The notes below the pieces were generated by a model, which made no database searches, had not been told where the DNA came from, and worked only from the letters and a program-made list of their open reading frames with translations. This document shows positions 20,502 to 28,827 of a DNA stretch of 35,545 nucleotides, piece after piece. Origin of the DNA: Azoarcus sp. (GTDB lineage: Bacteria; Pseudomonadota; Gammaproteobacteria; Burkholderiales; Rhodocyclaceae); the NCBI GenBank assembly GCA_020725025.1, contig DYFV01000056.1:1-35545 (forward strand), in the 5' to 3' direction. Every line of letters starts with the position of its first letter. The first letter of the stretch is position 1. The position numbers were made by a program, and so were the translations under genes.

Positions 20502-21839
20502 ATGCGCAATCCGCGTTCGCTGGGCCGCTGGCTGTCGTGGTGGCTCGCTGTGCAGACCTTCATCGGGCTCGGATTCGTCTGCGTTGTCGTGTATGTGGCC
20601 ACCAGCCTCAACTTCTCGGCGAAGCAGACCGAGGAGCTGCGGCACAAGCAGGAAGTGATCCGCCACCTTGTCCGCGAGATCGCGAGACCGGAGGATCTGC
20701 CGAGCCTGCGTCACAAGCTCGACGATTTCTTCGTCGGCCATGCCGACCTCAAACTGCGTCTGACCGGGGACGCCGAGACGCTCCTCTACATGACACCACC
20801 GGCCTCCGAGCCCCCCGCGAACCTGCGTCGGATTGAATTCGAGATCACTTCGCCGTGGTCGGGCACAACCGTGCTGCGTGCCGAGTTGGCGCTCGACAGC
20901 AGTTCCGATGCCGAATTGCTGAGAAAGCTAGCGTGGACGCTGCTCGCGAGTGCCATGGCCGGCGCGGTGGTCGTCTCCGCGGGCGGGGCGTGGCTCGTGC
21001 GACGTGCGCTGTTACCCGTTCGGGACCTCGCTCGACAGGCAGCGGCGCTCAGTCCCGAAAACGTCGGTCAGCCGCTGGATGGCTCTGCGCAGGCGCAGGA
21101 GCTGCAGCCCTTGGTCGCACAGTTCAATGCGCTCCTCGTTCGGCTGGACAACGCGTATCAGCAACTGGAAGGGTTCAATGCGGACGTTGCTCACGAACTG
21201 CGCACTCCGCTGGCAACCCTGATCGGCGAGACCGAACTCGCCCTGAGCCGGGAGCGCAGTGTCCCTGAGCTGCGGGACGTTCTGGGATCGAACCTCGAGG
21301 ACCTGCACCGCTTGGCTGGTCTCGTCAATGACATGCTGTTCTTGTCGAAGGCCGATCGTGGCGAGCGGGCGCGCCGAAGCCCAGTCGGCAGCCTCGCCGC
21401 GCTTGCGGCTGAGGTGGTCGAATTCCACGATGCGGCACTGCAGGAGGCGGACGTGAGTGTGCGCGTGCGCGGCGACAGCGGAGGTGCCTTTGATGCGGCG
21501 TTGTTGCGGCGGGCCCTGTCAAACCTTCTCGCCAATGCGACGCGGTTCGCGGAGCGCGGGTCGGTGATCAACGTCGACATCGAGCCGGACGCTTTCGGCG
21601 GCATCCGCTTGTCCGTCAGCAATGACGGGCCGGTGATCACTGCGGAACATTTGCCCCAACTCTTTGACCGCTTCTATCGGGTGGACCGGGCACGCGAACA
21701 TGGGGACACCAATCACGGACTCGGGCTGGCGATCGTGGCAGCGATCGCGCGCATGCATGGAGGCACCCCGTTTGTCCGCTCCATCGGTGGCACGACGACC
21801 GTCGGTTTCAGTATTTCCGTTTCGGGCGAAAGGCATTGA
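20502..21839 (+). CDS. Heavy-metal sensor histidine kinase, CusS type
   Basis: Inner-membrane sensor kinase of 445 residues. TM1 is at about 12-36, a periplasmic sensor region of roughly 110 residues follows, TM2 at about 144-170, then a HAMP linker. The dimerisation box DVAHELRTPL carries the phospho-acceptor His231. The ATP-binding domain has the N box (LSNLLANATRF), DRFYRVD and the G box NHGLGLAIV. The short start spacing to the regulator gene (ATG two bases after its TGA) shows an operon. It likely detects periplasmic metal and phosphorylates the regulator encoded upstream. Confidence 0.92.
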   Translation: MRNPRSLGRWLSWWLAVQTFIGLGFVCVVVYVATSLNFSAKQTEELRHKQEVIRHLVREIARPEDLPSLRHKLDDFFVGHADLKLRLTGDAETLLYMTPPASEPPANLRRIEFEITSPWSGTTVLRAELALDSSSDAELLRKLAWTLLASAMAGAVVVSAGGAWLVRRALLPVRDLARQAAALSPENVGQPLDGSAQAQELQPLVAQFNALLVRLDNAYQQLEGFNADVAHELRTPLATLIGETELALSRERSVPELRDVLGSNLEDLHRLAGLVNDMLFLSKADRGERARRSPVGSLAALAAEVVEFHDAALQEADVSVRVRGDSGGAFDAALLRRALSNLLANATRFAERGSVINVDIEPDAFGGIRLSVSNDGPVITAEHLPQLFDRFYRVDRAREHGDTNHGLGLAIVAAIARMHGGTPFVRSIGGTTTVGFSISVSGERH

Positions 21840-21999
21840 CCCGTCCCCACGTAGCGGGTAGCGTGGGCGAGCTGGATCGTGGCTACGCCGATGGTGTGCG
21901 CGGCGCCCGCGGGGGACGAGTCCATCCGCGCGAGCGGCATCGCCGATACCTCGCGAGTCAGCCCCTGATACCTGCTCTACTCTTGCGAGATCCAAGTCA

Positions 22000-22470
22000 A
22001 TGAACATCCACGAGCGCCCATCGGCGGAAGGCCTTTTCGGCATCAGCTGGATGCTGGTTTTGGTGGGTTGGTCGATCGCCGCCCTGTCGATGATCGGCGC
22101 GCTTTACCTGAGTGAATACCTACGAATTGAGCCCTGCGTCATTTGCTGGTATCTGCGCCTCTTCATGTTTCCGCTAACTCCGGTCCTCATGGTGGGGCTG
22201 TTCCTCTTCGACCGGCACGTCGTGTTCTATGCACTGCCTCTGGCGAGCGCCGGATGGCTCATCTCCGTAATCCATCTGCTGCAGACCTCAGTAACGACGC
22301 CGGTCGAGGCGGCTTCTTGCTCGCCGATCATGCCGTGTAGCGAGACGCAGATCATGTGGATGGGTTTCGTTGCGGTTCCGCTGCTGTGGGTGGTCGTCTT
22401 TTCGGTCATCAATGTGCTCCTGATCGCGGCACACTTCAGCCGCGCAACTTCCCGGGAGTATGCTGCCTAG
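22000..22470 (+). CDS. DsbB/BdbC-type disulfide bond formation protein (copy 1)
   Basis: Four-TM inner-membrane quinone-linked oxidoreductase of the DsbB/BdbC type, 156 residues, which reoxidises a DsbA-like partner. The first redox pair is Cys46-Cys49 in PCVICWYLRLFMFP and the second is Cys107-Cys113 in SCSPIMPCSET. It lies 160 bases after the sensor kinase on the same strand and is a diverged paralogue of the DsbB at 23514, with the four cysteines at the same residue numbers. The ribosome-binding site is weak. Two DsbB copies around one DsbA is unusual. Confidence 0.88.
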   Translation: MNIHERPSAEGLFGISWMLVLVGWSIAALSMIGALYLSEYLRIEPCVICWYLRLFMFPLTPVLMVGLFLFDRHVVFYALPLASAGWLISVIHLLQTSVTTPVEAASCSPIMPCSETQIMWMGFVAVPLLWVVVFSVINVLLIAAHFSRATSREYAA

Positions 22471-22668
22471 TGCTCTCTTCGCCGAGCCTGCGATCGTTGG
22501 GCTGTCTGTCACGCGGTTCGACTACAGCTAACGTCAAGTTGTCTGCTGCGGATGTTGAGACCACGCGCGTCGGCCCCAGCAGAGTTCGTCGGCTCCGGGG
22601 AAATAGGCCCGACCGGAAACGATCGGGTTGAAGACGCGGCCGGCAGACTTCCCGCCACTCTCGCATCC

Positions 22669-22806
22669 TCACCGAGTCGGCTGCATCCACATGTAGTTCT
22701 GATGCTGCATCATATGGTCCATCATCTGCTGCTGCATGCCCAAGCGGAGCCCATTTGCCATGCCCGGTATCGGCACGAAGCCGAACTTCGAAGCCTGTTT
22801 GCATAA
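22669..22806 (-). pseudogene. Met/Gln/His-rich C-terminal remnant
   Basis: A minus-strand frame bounded by stops encodes 45 residues ending in a Met-rich tail: LGMQQQMMDHMMQHQNYMWM then QPTR and a stop. Such Met/His/Gln clusters are typical of periplasmic copper-binding proteins. It has no start or signal peptide; the frame opens directly after a stop and lies 40 bases downstream of dsbA on the same strand, so it looks like the surviving 3' end of a metal-binding gene. The rest of the gap 22471-22845 shows no gene. Confidence 0.45.
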
Positions 22807-22845
22807 TCAATCTAGATCTGATGCAGGCGGAATTCCAAGCCCGCC

Positions 22846-23517
22846 TCATCGTCCATCTTGCCGGGTTCGTGAGGCTTCCGTCAGCGCACCGTTTACCAAC
22901 TGCTTGAGCGGTTCGTATCCAAAGCTCGGCAACGGCTGCCCATTCACGAAGAACTCAGGTGTCTTCGTGACGTTAAGCGCCTGCGCGTCGCCAAGATCCT
23001 GCTCGATGACGCGTGCGATTTCTGGCGCGGCCATATCCGCGCGCATTCGTGCAAGATCGAGCCCCAACCCTTCGAGATGCTTCCAAACGAGATCCACCTG
23101 CGCCGTATGATGTGGTGCCCACTCTGCCTGCGACGCGAGCACTGCCTCGAGTGCCGGCCAGAATTTGCCCTGCTTGCGCGCAGCCTCGAGCACGGCAACA
23201 ACGTCTTCCGATCCCTCATGGAACGGCGCGTAACGCAGGACAAGGCGAATGTCGTTCGGGTTCGCCGCCATCATTTGCTTCACCAACGGATAGAAACTAC
23301 GACAGGTTTCGCACGCGGGATCGAGAAATTCAACGATGACGACCTTCGCCTGCATGTTGCCAAGCGTCGGCGAATGCATCCGAATCAGGCGGTCTCGATT
23401 GCGATCGACCACTTGCTCCGTTTGCTCGGCCGTTTCAGCCTTGTAGTTCATCGTTGCGACGGCGAACACAAGCAGCAGTAGTACGACGGCGCCAAGAAAC
23501 ACGGTCTTTTGCTTCAT
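22846..23517 (-). CDS. DsbA-like periplasmic thioredoxin-fold oxidoreductase
   Basis: Membrane-anchored thiol oxidoreductase of 223 residues. An N-terminal TM (VFLGAVVLLLLVFAVATM) is followed by a thioredoxin fold with redox motif CETC (Cys69, Cys72) in FLDPACETCRSFYP and a cis-Pro segment TKTPEFFVNG. The CETC dipeptide is acidic and unlike the CPHC of E. coli DsbA, so redox strength may differ. The start overlaps the upstream dsbB stop by ATGA (23514-23517), which marks a functional DsbA-DsbB pair of the BdbD/BdbC kind. Probable substrates are cysteine-containing envelope proteins of this cluster, by inference. Confidence 0.88.
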   Translation of the reverse strand: MKQKTVFLGAVVLLLLVFAVATMNYKAETAEQTEQVVDRNRDRLIRMHSPTLGNMQAKVVIVEFLDPACETCRSFYPLVKQMMAANPNDIRLVLRYAPFHEGSEDVVAVLEAARKQGKFWPALEAVLASQAEWAPHHTAQVDLVWKHLEGLGLDLARMRADMAAPEIARVIEQDLGDAQALNVTKTPEFFVNGQPLPSFGYEPLKQLVNGALTEASRTRQDGR

Positions 23518-23966
23518 TTAGAACTCCGGAGATAGGCCCAGATTAGCAAGGTGATGATGATCGAGAAGGCGATGACCGACAGCAGCGGGATCGTCAGGAA
23601 GCCGAACCATTCGATGACCGTCTGCGAGCACGGGACACCCTGCGTGCAGGGGCGGACATCCTCAGGGATCACACCGGCGACGAGAAGTTGATGGAACACC
23701 GCGACCAATCCGCCAATGACGGCCAGCGGTAGGGAATAGCGAATAACTTTCAAGTCGAACGGAAACAGCCCCATCGGAAGAATCAGTGCGAGTGGAAACA
23801 TGAAAATGCGTTGGTACCAGCACAGCGAGCAAGTCGGAAGCTTCATGATTTCACCTAAAAACAAGGCTCCAAGCGTCGATGCACTCGCGATTAGCCACGC
23901 GACGAAAATGATCGTCCAACCTGTTGTGGTTTCAGTGCTCGTCGAGTTGATTTCAGTTGTAGCCAT
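23514..23966 (-). CDS. DsbB/BdbC-type disulfide bond formation protein (copy 2)
   Basis: Inner-membrane oxidoreductase of 150 residues with four TM helices. The quinone-side pair is Cys46-Cys49 in TCSLCWYQRIFMFP and the periplasmic loop pair is Cys107-Cys113 in RPCTQGVPCSQT. The CSLCWYQR motif is typical of BdbC. It is coupled to the DsbA-like gene by a four-base overlap, so the pair should form one electron route from substrate thiols to quinone. The ATG at 23966 is chosen because an upstream extension adds only a polar non-family segment. Confidence 0.9.
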   Translation of the reverse strand: MATTEINSTSTETTTGWTIIFVAWLIASASTLGALFLGEIMKLPTCSLCWYQRIFMFPLALILPMGLFPFDLKVIRYSLPLAVIGGLVAVFHQLLVAGVIPEDVRPCTQGVPCSQTVIEWFGFLTIPLLSVIAFSIIITLLIWAYLRSSK

Positions 23967-24180
23967 TGATTGGTGACTCGGTGTAAAAGCAGTGGCGAGA
24001 GTGCCGCGCAAGTAAACGTCGGCCTGATATCTCGATCAGCCTGGTAGCGCGGTATGCGCGCTGTCAGTGCATACCCCCAAAGGGTGCCCCAAGACAGCTC
24101 AAACCTGATTGAAGAGGCAAGGTCGATCGAGCGTAAAACCCATCGGAGGAAGTCTTCATCGTCGGCGAGTGAGATCAGGA

Positions 24181-25437
24181 TTACTCGCGTATCCGGTCAA
24201 TCACGACCGCAACCGCTGTGGCGTTGGGCGCCACTGCGACAGTGCGGCCTTCCAGGTCGCCCGATCGGGGCGCAGCCTCGCTTAGCTTGGAGACGCGAGC
24301 ACCAATCGAAACCCGATCGGGCACAGGCCCGTCCGACATCCGCTCCGCTTTCTCGAAGCTGAATTCCGCGGGAAGATCCGCCACGCGGTAGCGCAACGCC
24401 GCGAGCGGTTTCCCGCCCTGCGCCGGACGCACGAAAACAAAGACGGCATCATCGGCGGCAGCGCGCGAGGCAATCTCGGGCGCCAGAGTGACGCGTCCCT
24501 TGACCGTGAGTCCGGTTAGGGGAGCGCCGACGCCGGCCTCTTTGCCCGCGCCGGCCTGCGGCAGGGCCTCGTGGTCGAGCGCAGGCATACCACTCTTGGT
24601 CCGCGCCTCGTTGATGCTCGCCCGGATCGAACGGGCGAACTCCTCGGTCGGTGGCACCTGCGCGAGGACCTGCTCCCAGTAAGCGGACGCCTTGACGAAA
24701 TCCTGTTGCTGGAAAGCAGCAGTGCCAGCAAGCGCCAGCGCCTTCATGTGGTTCGGATCGAGCGCCAGCGCCCCCTTCACAAGCCGCTCGGCCTCGCCCG
24801 ACACCTTGCGACCCTGAGCCCCTGCGATCAGGTCACCCCACTCGGCGAACACGTCCGGATGCTCAGGCATGTTATGGCCGATTTTCTGATAGGTCGCCGT
24901 GGCCGTCTGGAAGTCCTGCATCATCGCGTAGGACCGCGCGAGCATCACCCAGCCCTCGGGGTTGTTCGGTTCACGCTCCAGCCGGGTCGCGAGCTGCGAA
25001 ACCATTTGCGCGATCTGCGCGGGTGTGATCTCGTGACCGCCTTCCGGCGCAGCAGTCTGAATCGGATCCAGTCCGTTCGGCTCCCCGAGTGTCAGGTAGA
25101 TACCGATCGCCAGCACTGGCACGGCAAATGCCGATAGCAGCGCCCAAACCCGCGATGGACGTAGGTCCGTATGCGCTTCCGCAGCCTCGCCCTCCTCAAG
25201 CGCACGCTGCTCCAGCTCGCTGCGTGCCCGGTTGTATTCGGCTTCGTCGATATCACCCACGGCGAATGCGTTCTCGATCTCGACGAGTTGTTCACGCAAC
25301 ACTACCAGTACGGTTTCGGCCTGGCGTTGCGCTTGTTGCGCATGCGCATGGATACGACCTGCCCCGAGCATAGGCGGCAGGACGAGCAGCAGGGCACCAG
25401 CGACCAGCGCGGCGGCCAGAATCAGGAAGACAGTCAC
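24181..25437 (-). CDS. ccmI: Cytochrome c maturation protein CcmI (NrfG-like TPR)
   Basis: Apocytochrome-c chaperone subunit of the haem lyase, 418 residues. The N-terminal part has two TM helices (VFLILAAALVAGALLLVLPP and VWALLSAFAVPVLAIGIYLTL) separated by a cytoplasmic helical loop. The C-terminal half is periplasmic with TPR repeats (NNPEGWVMLARSYAMMQDFQTA; ALALAGTAAFQQQDFVKASAYWEQVL) and a final beta domain. The GTG start at 25437 overlaps the ccmH stop (GTGA) and has GAGGAG eight bases upstream. It belongs to a minus-strand ccmFGHI operon. Confidence 0.92.
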   Translation of the reverse strand: MTVFLILAAALVAGALLLVLPPMLGAGRIHAHAQQAQRQAETVLVVLREQLVEIENAFAVGDIDEAEYNRARSELEQRALEEGEAAEAHTDLRPSRVWALLSAFAVPVLAIGIYLTLGEPNGLDPIQTAAPEGGHEITPAQIAQMVSQLATRLEREPNNPEGWVMLARSYAMMQDFQTATATYQKIGHNMPEHPDVFAEWGDLIAGAQGRKVSGEAERLVKGALALDPNHMKALALAGTAAFQQQDFVKASAYWEQVLAQVPPTEEFARSIRASINEARTKSGMPALDHEALPQAGAGKEAGVGAPLTGLTVKGRVTLAPEIASRAAADDAVFVFVRPAQGGKPLAALRYRVADLPAEFSFEKAERMSDGPVPDRVSIGARVSKLSEAAPRSGDLEGRTVAVAPNATAVAVVIDRIRE

Positions 25438-25961
25438 GAGCGGGGCTCCTCGGGAGGCAACGGTGCGCCGTCGAGCAAAGCGCGGGCGCGGTTGCGTTGG
25501 TCGTTGTTGAGCGCGGCGGATGCAGGCTCGTCGGCGCGCCTGCGCAGGCGCAGCGCGAGCCAGCCGGCACCGCTGAACAGCAGCAGGCCGGGGCCTACCC
25601 ATAGCAGCAGGGTGATGCCGTTTACAGGAGGAAGATAAAGAACGAAATCGCCGTAGCGAGTCACCAGGTAATCGATCACCTGATCTTCGCTTTTCCCCGC
25701 CGCGAGCTGTTCACGCACCTGGTTGCGCAGGTCCACCGCCAGCGGCGCATTCGATTCGGCGATGGACTGGTTCTGACACACCAAGCAGCGAAGCTTGTGC
25801 GACAACTCGGTCACCCTCTCCTCAAGCACGGGGTCGGCTGCGAGGAGTTCCGCCGCGCCGCCGCGCTGCGGCGCTTGGGCGAGCACGCCCGGCGTCGCAC
25901 CGATCAGAAGGGCAAGGGACAAAAAAAACGCCGGCACAGCAGAAACCGTCACTCGATGCAT
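25434..25961 (-). CDS. ccmH: Cytochrome c maturation thiol oxidoreductase CcmH
   Basis: Periplasmic membrane-anchored protein of 175 residues that keeps the apocytochrome CXXCH motif reduced and hands it to the haem lyase. A signal peptide is followed by the family motif LRCLVCQNQSIAESNAPLA with redox Cys59 and Cys62, then RYGDFVLYLPP and a C-terminal TM (ITLLLWVGPGLLLFSGAGWLAL). The ATG at 25961 follows the ccmG stop by four bases; a GTG at 25976 is the alternative. It overlaps ccmI by four bases. Confidence 0.94.
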   Translation of the reverse strand: MHRVTVSAVPAFFLSLALLIGATPGVLAQAPQRGGAAELLAADPVLEERVTELSHKLRCLVCQNQSIAESNAPLAVDLRNQVREQLAAGKSEDQVIDYLVTRYGDFVLYLPPVNGITLLLWVGPGLLLFSGAGWLALRLRRRADEPASAALNNDQRNRARALLDGAPLPPEEPRS

Positions 25962-25965
25962 CAGA

Positions 25966-26499
25966 TCAACCCGCACGCTTCAACTCCGCAATCTTGGGCA
26001 GGATCAGATCGCGCACCGCCTCGGGCGTCACAGGGCCGATGTGCTTGTAACGGATCATGCCGGCCTGGTCGATGAGAAAGGTTTCGGGCACGCCATAGAC
26101 GCCATAGTCGATACCCACACGCCCATCCGCATCCATTACCGATGTCGTGTACGGATCTCCGTGCTTACGCAACCAGCCGATGGCGTCGTCGCGGCCGTCC
26201 TTGTAGTTAAGCCCAACGACCGGCACAACCTGTTGACGCGCCAAGTCGAGCAGCACCGGGTGCTCTTGCAGACACGCTGCACACCAGGACGCCCAGACGT
26301 TAAGCAGCCAAACCTTTCCGCGCATGTCGGCAAGGCTGACGTAACTGTCAGGGTTTTCAAGTTGCGGCAGGCGAAACTCGGGCGCCGGCTTGTCGATGAG
26401 CGGCGAAGGGACTAGACGCGGGTTCAGGGTGAGGCCTAACCCGAGAAAGCCGGCTAGCACCAGGAACAGCACCAGGGGAACGAGAAACTTGGCTTTCAT
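25966..26499 (-). CDS. ccmG: Thiol:disulfide interchange protein CcmG/DsbE
   Basis: Membrane-tethered periplasmic thioredoxin of 177 residues that reduces apocytochrome or CcmH during haem attachment. A TM anchor (LVPLVLFLVLAGFLGLGLTL) leads to the thioredoxin fold with active site WCAAC (Cys73, Cys76), the family segment VWLLNVWASWC, and a cis-Pro region GVPETFLID. The two alanines in the active site are less common than WCPTC or WCVPC. It lies eight bases after ccmF and just ahead of ccmH. Confidence 0.93.
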   Translation of the reverse strand: MKAKFLVPLVLFLVLAGFLGLGLTLNPRLVPSPLIDKPAPEFRLPQLENPDSYVSLADMRGKVWLLNVWASWCAACLQEHPVLLDLARQQVVPVVGLNYKDGRDDAIGWLRKHGDPYTTSVMDADGRVGIDYGVYGVPETFLIDQAGMIRYKHIGPVTPEAVRDLILPKIAELKRAG

Positions 26500-26507
26500 G
26501 ACGCGAT

Positions 26508-28481
26508 TCAGGCTGTCTGACCGACGGCGGCGGACGACGCATTTCTCTCGGCCAGGCGGCGATAGCGGCCATCACTGGCGGCGAGGACTCCCCCTACTGC
26601 CATGAGAATGCAGCCGAGCCAGATCCAGCTGATGAAGGGTTTGTAGAAGAGATGGACGATCCAAGCCCCGTCCTCGAGTCGCTCGCCGAGTGATATATAC
26701 ACATCCCGGAACGGACCAACGTCAATTGAAACTTCGCTCATTGGCATCTGCTGCGCGTGATAGAGACGCTTTTCCGGGCGCAGTGTGGCGACGGGAGATG
26801 CGCCGCGGGTCAGTTCGACGGTGGCACGCGCAGCCGCATAGTTTGGCCCTGTCGCATCGACCACCTCGCGCAAAGTGAAGGTGTAGCCGGCAAGTAATGC
26901 GTGCTGCCCCGGATACATCTTGAGGTCGGCTCTCTGCTGAAGACCGCCTACCATCGTCACACCGACAATGAATACGCCAATCCCAAGGTGTGACATCCAC
27001 ATCCCCCACCACGCACGAGGAATCCCGCGCAGACGGACGGACGTAGCTGTACCCGGGCGATCAGCCAGCCGGCGCACAAGGATTTGAACGCTGCCGATGA
27101 CCACCCACGCCGCCAGCGACAGCCCGAGCACGGTGCGCCAGGTGGCGTGGCCAATGAGGAACGCGGCAGCCGCACCAGCTACCACGCTCGCGACGAGCCC
27201 CGGCACGACCTGGCGCGCGACGCGCGAGCCCTCGTCGGTCTTCCAGCGGATGAAGGGACCGATCATCATCAGGATCACGACCGGCGCCATCAGCGGCACG
27301 AAAACGGCCTCAAAATACGGTGGCCCGACGGAGATCTTGCCCAGGTTCAGCGCATCGAGGAACAGCGGGTAGAGCGTACCCAGCAGCACCGAGGCGCACA
27401 CCACCGACAACAGAACGTTGTTGCCCAAGAGCGAAGTGTCGCGCGAGACGAACGCGAAACTGCCCCCGCCGGCAAGCCGCGGCGCCCGCCATGCATAAAG
27501 GGTGAGCGAGATGCCGATCACCAGCACCAGAAGCGCGAGGATGAAAAGACCGCGCTTCGGATCGGTTGCGAACGCATGCACCGAGGTCAGCACCCCGGAG
27601 CGCACCAGGAAGGTACCCAGCAGCGACAGCGTAAAGGTTCCGATCGCCAGCAGCACCGTCCAACTGCGGAAGGCGCCGCGCTTTTCAGTCACCGCCAACG
27701 AATGCATCAGCGCGGTGCCGAGCAGCCACGGCATGAAGGAGGAGTTCTCCACCGGATCCCAGAACCACCAGCCGCCCCAGCCGAGTTCATAGTAGGCCCA
27801 GCCCGAACCGACCGCGATGCCGGCGGTGAGGAACACCCAGGCAACGGTGGTCCAAGGACGCGACCAGCGCGCCCAGGCGGCATCGAGGCGGCCGGTCAGC
27901 AGCGCCGCGATGGCGAAGGCGAAGGCGACCGAAAAGCCGACGTAGCCCATGTAGAGGAGCGGCGGATGGATGATCATCCCCGGGTCCTGCAGCAGCGGAT
28001 TGAGGTCGCGCCCCTCGGGCACCGCCGGCAGCAGGCGGTCGAACGGGTTGGAGGTGATGAGGGTAAAGGAAAGGAAACCTACGCTCACCCAGCCCAGCAC
28101 GCTCAAAACCCGCGCCATGAACGCTTCCGGCAGCTTGCTGCTAAAGATGGTCACAGCGACGGTCCACAACGACAGGGTCAGCGCCCACAGCAGAAGCGAG
28201 CCCTCGTGGCTGCCCCACACGCCGGTGATGCGATAGATCATCGGCGTAGCCGTATTCGAATGCATCGCCACGTACTGCACCGAGAAATCGTTCTGCACGA
28301 ACGCCCAGGTAAGGCAGGCGAAGGAGATGGCGAGGAACAGGAACTGCCCCTGCGCAGCCGGCCGCGCCACGGCCATCAGCGCAAGGCGGTTGCGGTGTGC
28401 GCCAACCAGCGGCACTGTAGCCTGCATTAGCGAGATCACAAGCGCGAGAATGAGGGCGAAATGACCGAGTTCAGGAATCAT
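26508..28481 (-). CDS. ccmF: Haem lyase subunit CcmF
   Basis: Large polytopic inner-membrane core of the cytochrome c haem lyase, 657 residues. The tryptophan-rich WWD haem-handling motif WGGWWFWDPVENSSFMPWLL is intact, followed by LGTFLVRSGVLTSVHAFATDP, and there are numerous TM segments. The ATG at 28481 overlaps the stop of a 53-codon upstream frame by ATGA. It heads ccmF-ccmG-ccmH-ccmI; the haem-export genes ccmABCDE are absent from the window, so the operon would rely on CcmABCDE from elsewhere or act as a dedicated lyase like NrfEFG. Transcription is probably from the MerR-type promoter at 28681-28711. Confidence 0.95.
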   Translation of the reverse strand: MIPELGHFALILALVISLMQATVPLVGAHRNRLALMAVARPAAQGQFLFLAISFACLTWAFVQNDFSVQYVAMHSNTATPMIYRITGVWGSHEGSLLLWALTLSLWTVAVTIFSSKLPEAFMARVLSVLGWVSVGFLSFTLITSNPFDRLLPAVPEGRDLNPLLQDPGMIIHPPLLYMGYVGFSVAFAFAIAALLTGRLDAAWARWSRPWTTVAWVFLTAGIAVGSGWAYYELGWGGWWFWDPVENSSFMPWLLGTALMHSLAVTEKRGAFRSWTVLLAIGTFTLSLLGTFLVRSGVLTSVHAFATDPKRGLFILALLVLVIGISLTLYAWRAPRLAGGGSFAFVSRDTSLLGNNVLLSVVCASVLLGTLYPLFLDALNLGKISVGPPYFEAVFVPLMAPVVILMMIGPFIRWKTDEGSRVARQVVPGLVASVVAGAAAAFLIGHATWRTVLGLSLAAWVVIGSVQILVRRLADRPGTATSVRLRGIPRAWWGMWMSHLGIGVFIVGVTMVGGLQQRADLKMYPGQHALLAGYTFTLREVVDATGPNYAAARATVELTRGASPVATLRPEKRLYHAQQMPMSEVSIDVGPFRDVYISLGERLEDGAWIVHLFYKPFISWIWLGCILMAVGGVLAASDGRYRRLAERNASSAAVGQTA

Positions 28482-28639
28482 TGCTTCACCGTCCGCGACG
28501 TCTTATATACGCGGCTCATTGCGTCCAAGGTCTCTAACCGCCCGTAATTCCGCTCCGTCAATAAATCCGGCCGCAATCTCTCGCAGGCCACTGCGATGGC
28601 CTCGGCTGTAAGGCTTGAACGTCTGCAACGATGTTTCAC
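28478..28639 (-). CDS. Unrecognised 53-residue protein coupled to ccmF
   Basis: A short frame of 53 codons begins with GTG at 28639, seven bases after a GGAG ribosome-binding site, and ends in a TGA that overlaps the ccmF ATG (ATGA, 28478-28481). The product is soluble and basic: it begins VKHRCRRSSLTAEAIAVACE, is predicted helical, holds two cysteines (residues 5 and 19), and has no TM or signal peptide. I recognise no family. Good initiation signals and exact coupling argue that it is translated, either as a small protein or as a leader that loads ribosomes onto ccmF. Confidence 0.55.
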   Translation of the reverse strand: MKHRCRRSSLTAEAIAVACERLRPDLLTERNYGRLETLDAMSRVYKTSRTVKQ

Positions 28640-28680
28640 TGTCCGTCTCCAAAGGCGGCTATAGACGCCGGGCGGGGCGT

Positions 28681-28711
28681 ATTAGAGACTATGAAGTTGC
28701 TACAGAGTCAA
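28681..28711 (-). promoter_or_regulatory. MerR-type promoter upstream of the ccmF operon
   Basis: On the minus strand: -35 TTGACT (28706-28711), a 19-base spacer starting CTGTAG, and -10 TCTAAT (28681-28686). The long 19-base spacer is characteristic of MerR-family activated promoters. The first 12 bases (TTGACTCTGTAG) are identical to the cadA promoter at 32452-32463; the second half of the dyad (CTTCATAG) is degenerate. Likely controlled by the CadR-type regulator encoded at 32514; this is an inference. Confidence 0.6.
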
Positions 28712-28827
28712 CGGGTCCCGCACCTATAAGCACACGCAGGCATTCGCTGGGGTGAGCGCAGAAAGGTGGCTGTTTGCATGGGACAATTAACGTCGCACTG
28801 ATTGGCCACCGCGTGATGGGCAAACCC

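Noticed and set aside
21846..21867. CCCACG/CGTGGG stem after the sensor kinase as terminator
   Set aside because: Only six base pairs with a ten-base loop and no T-run.
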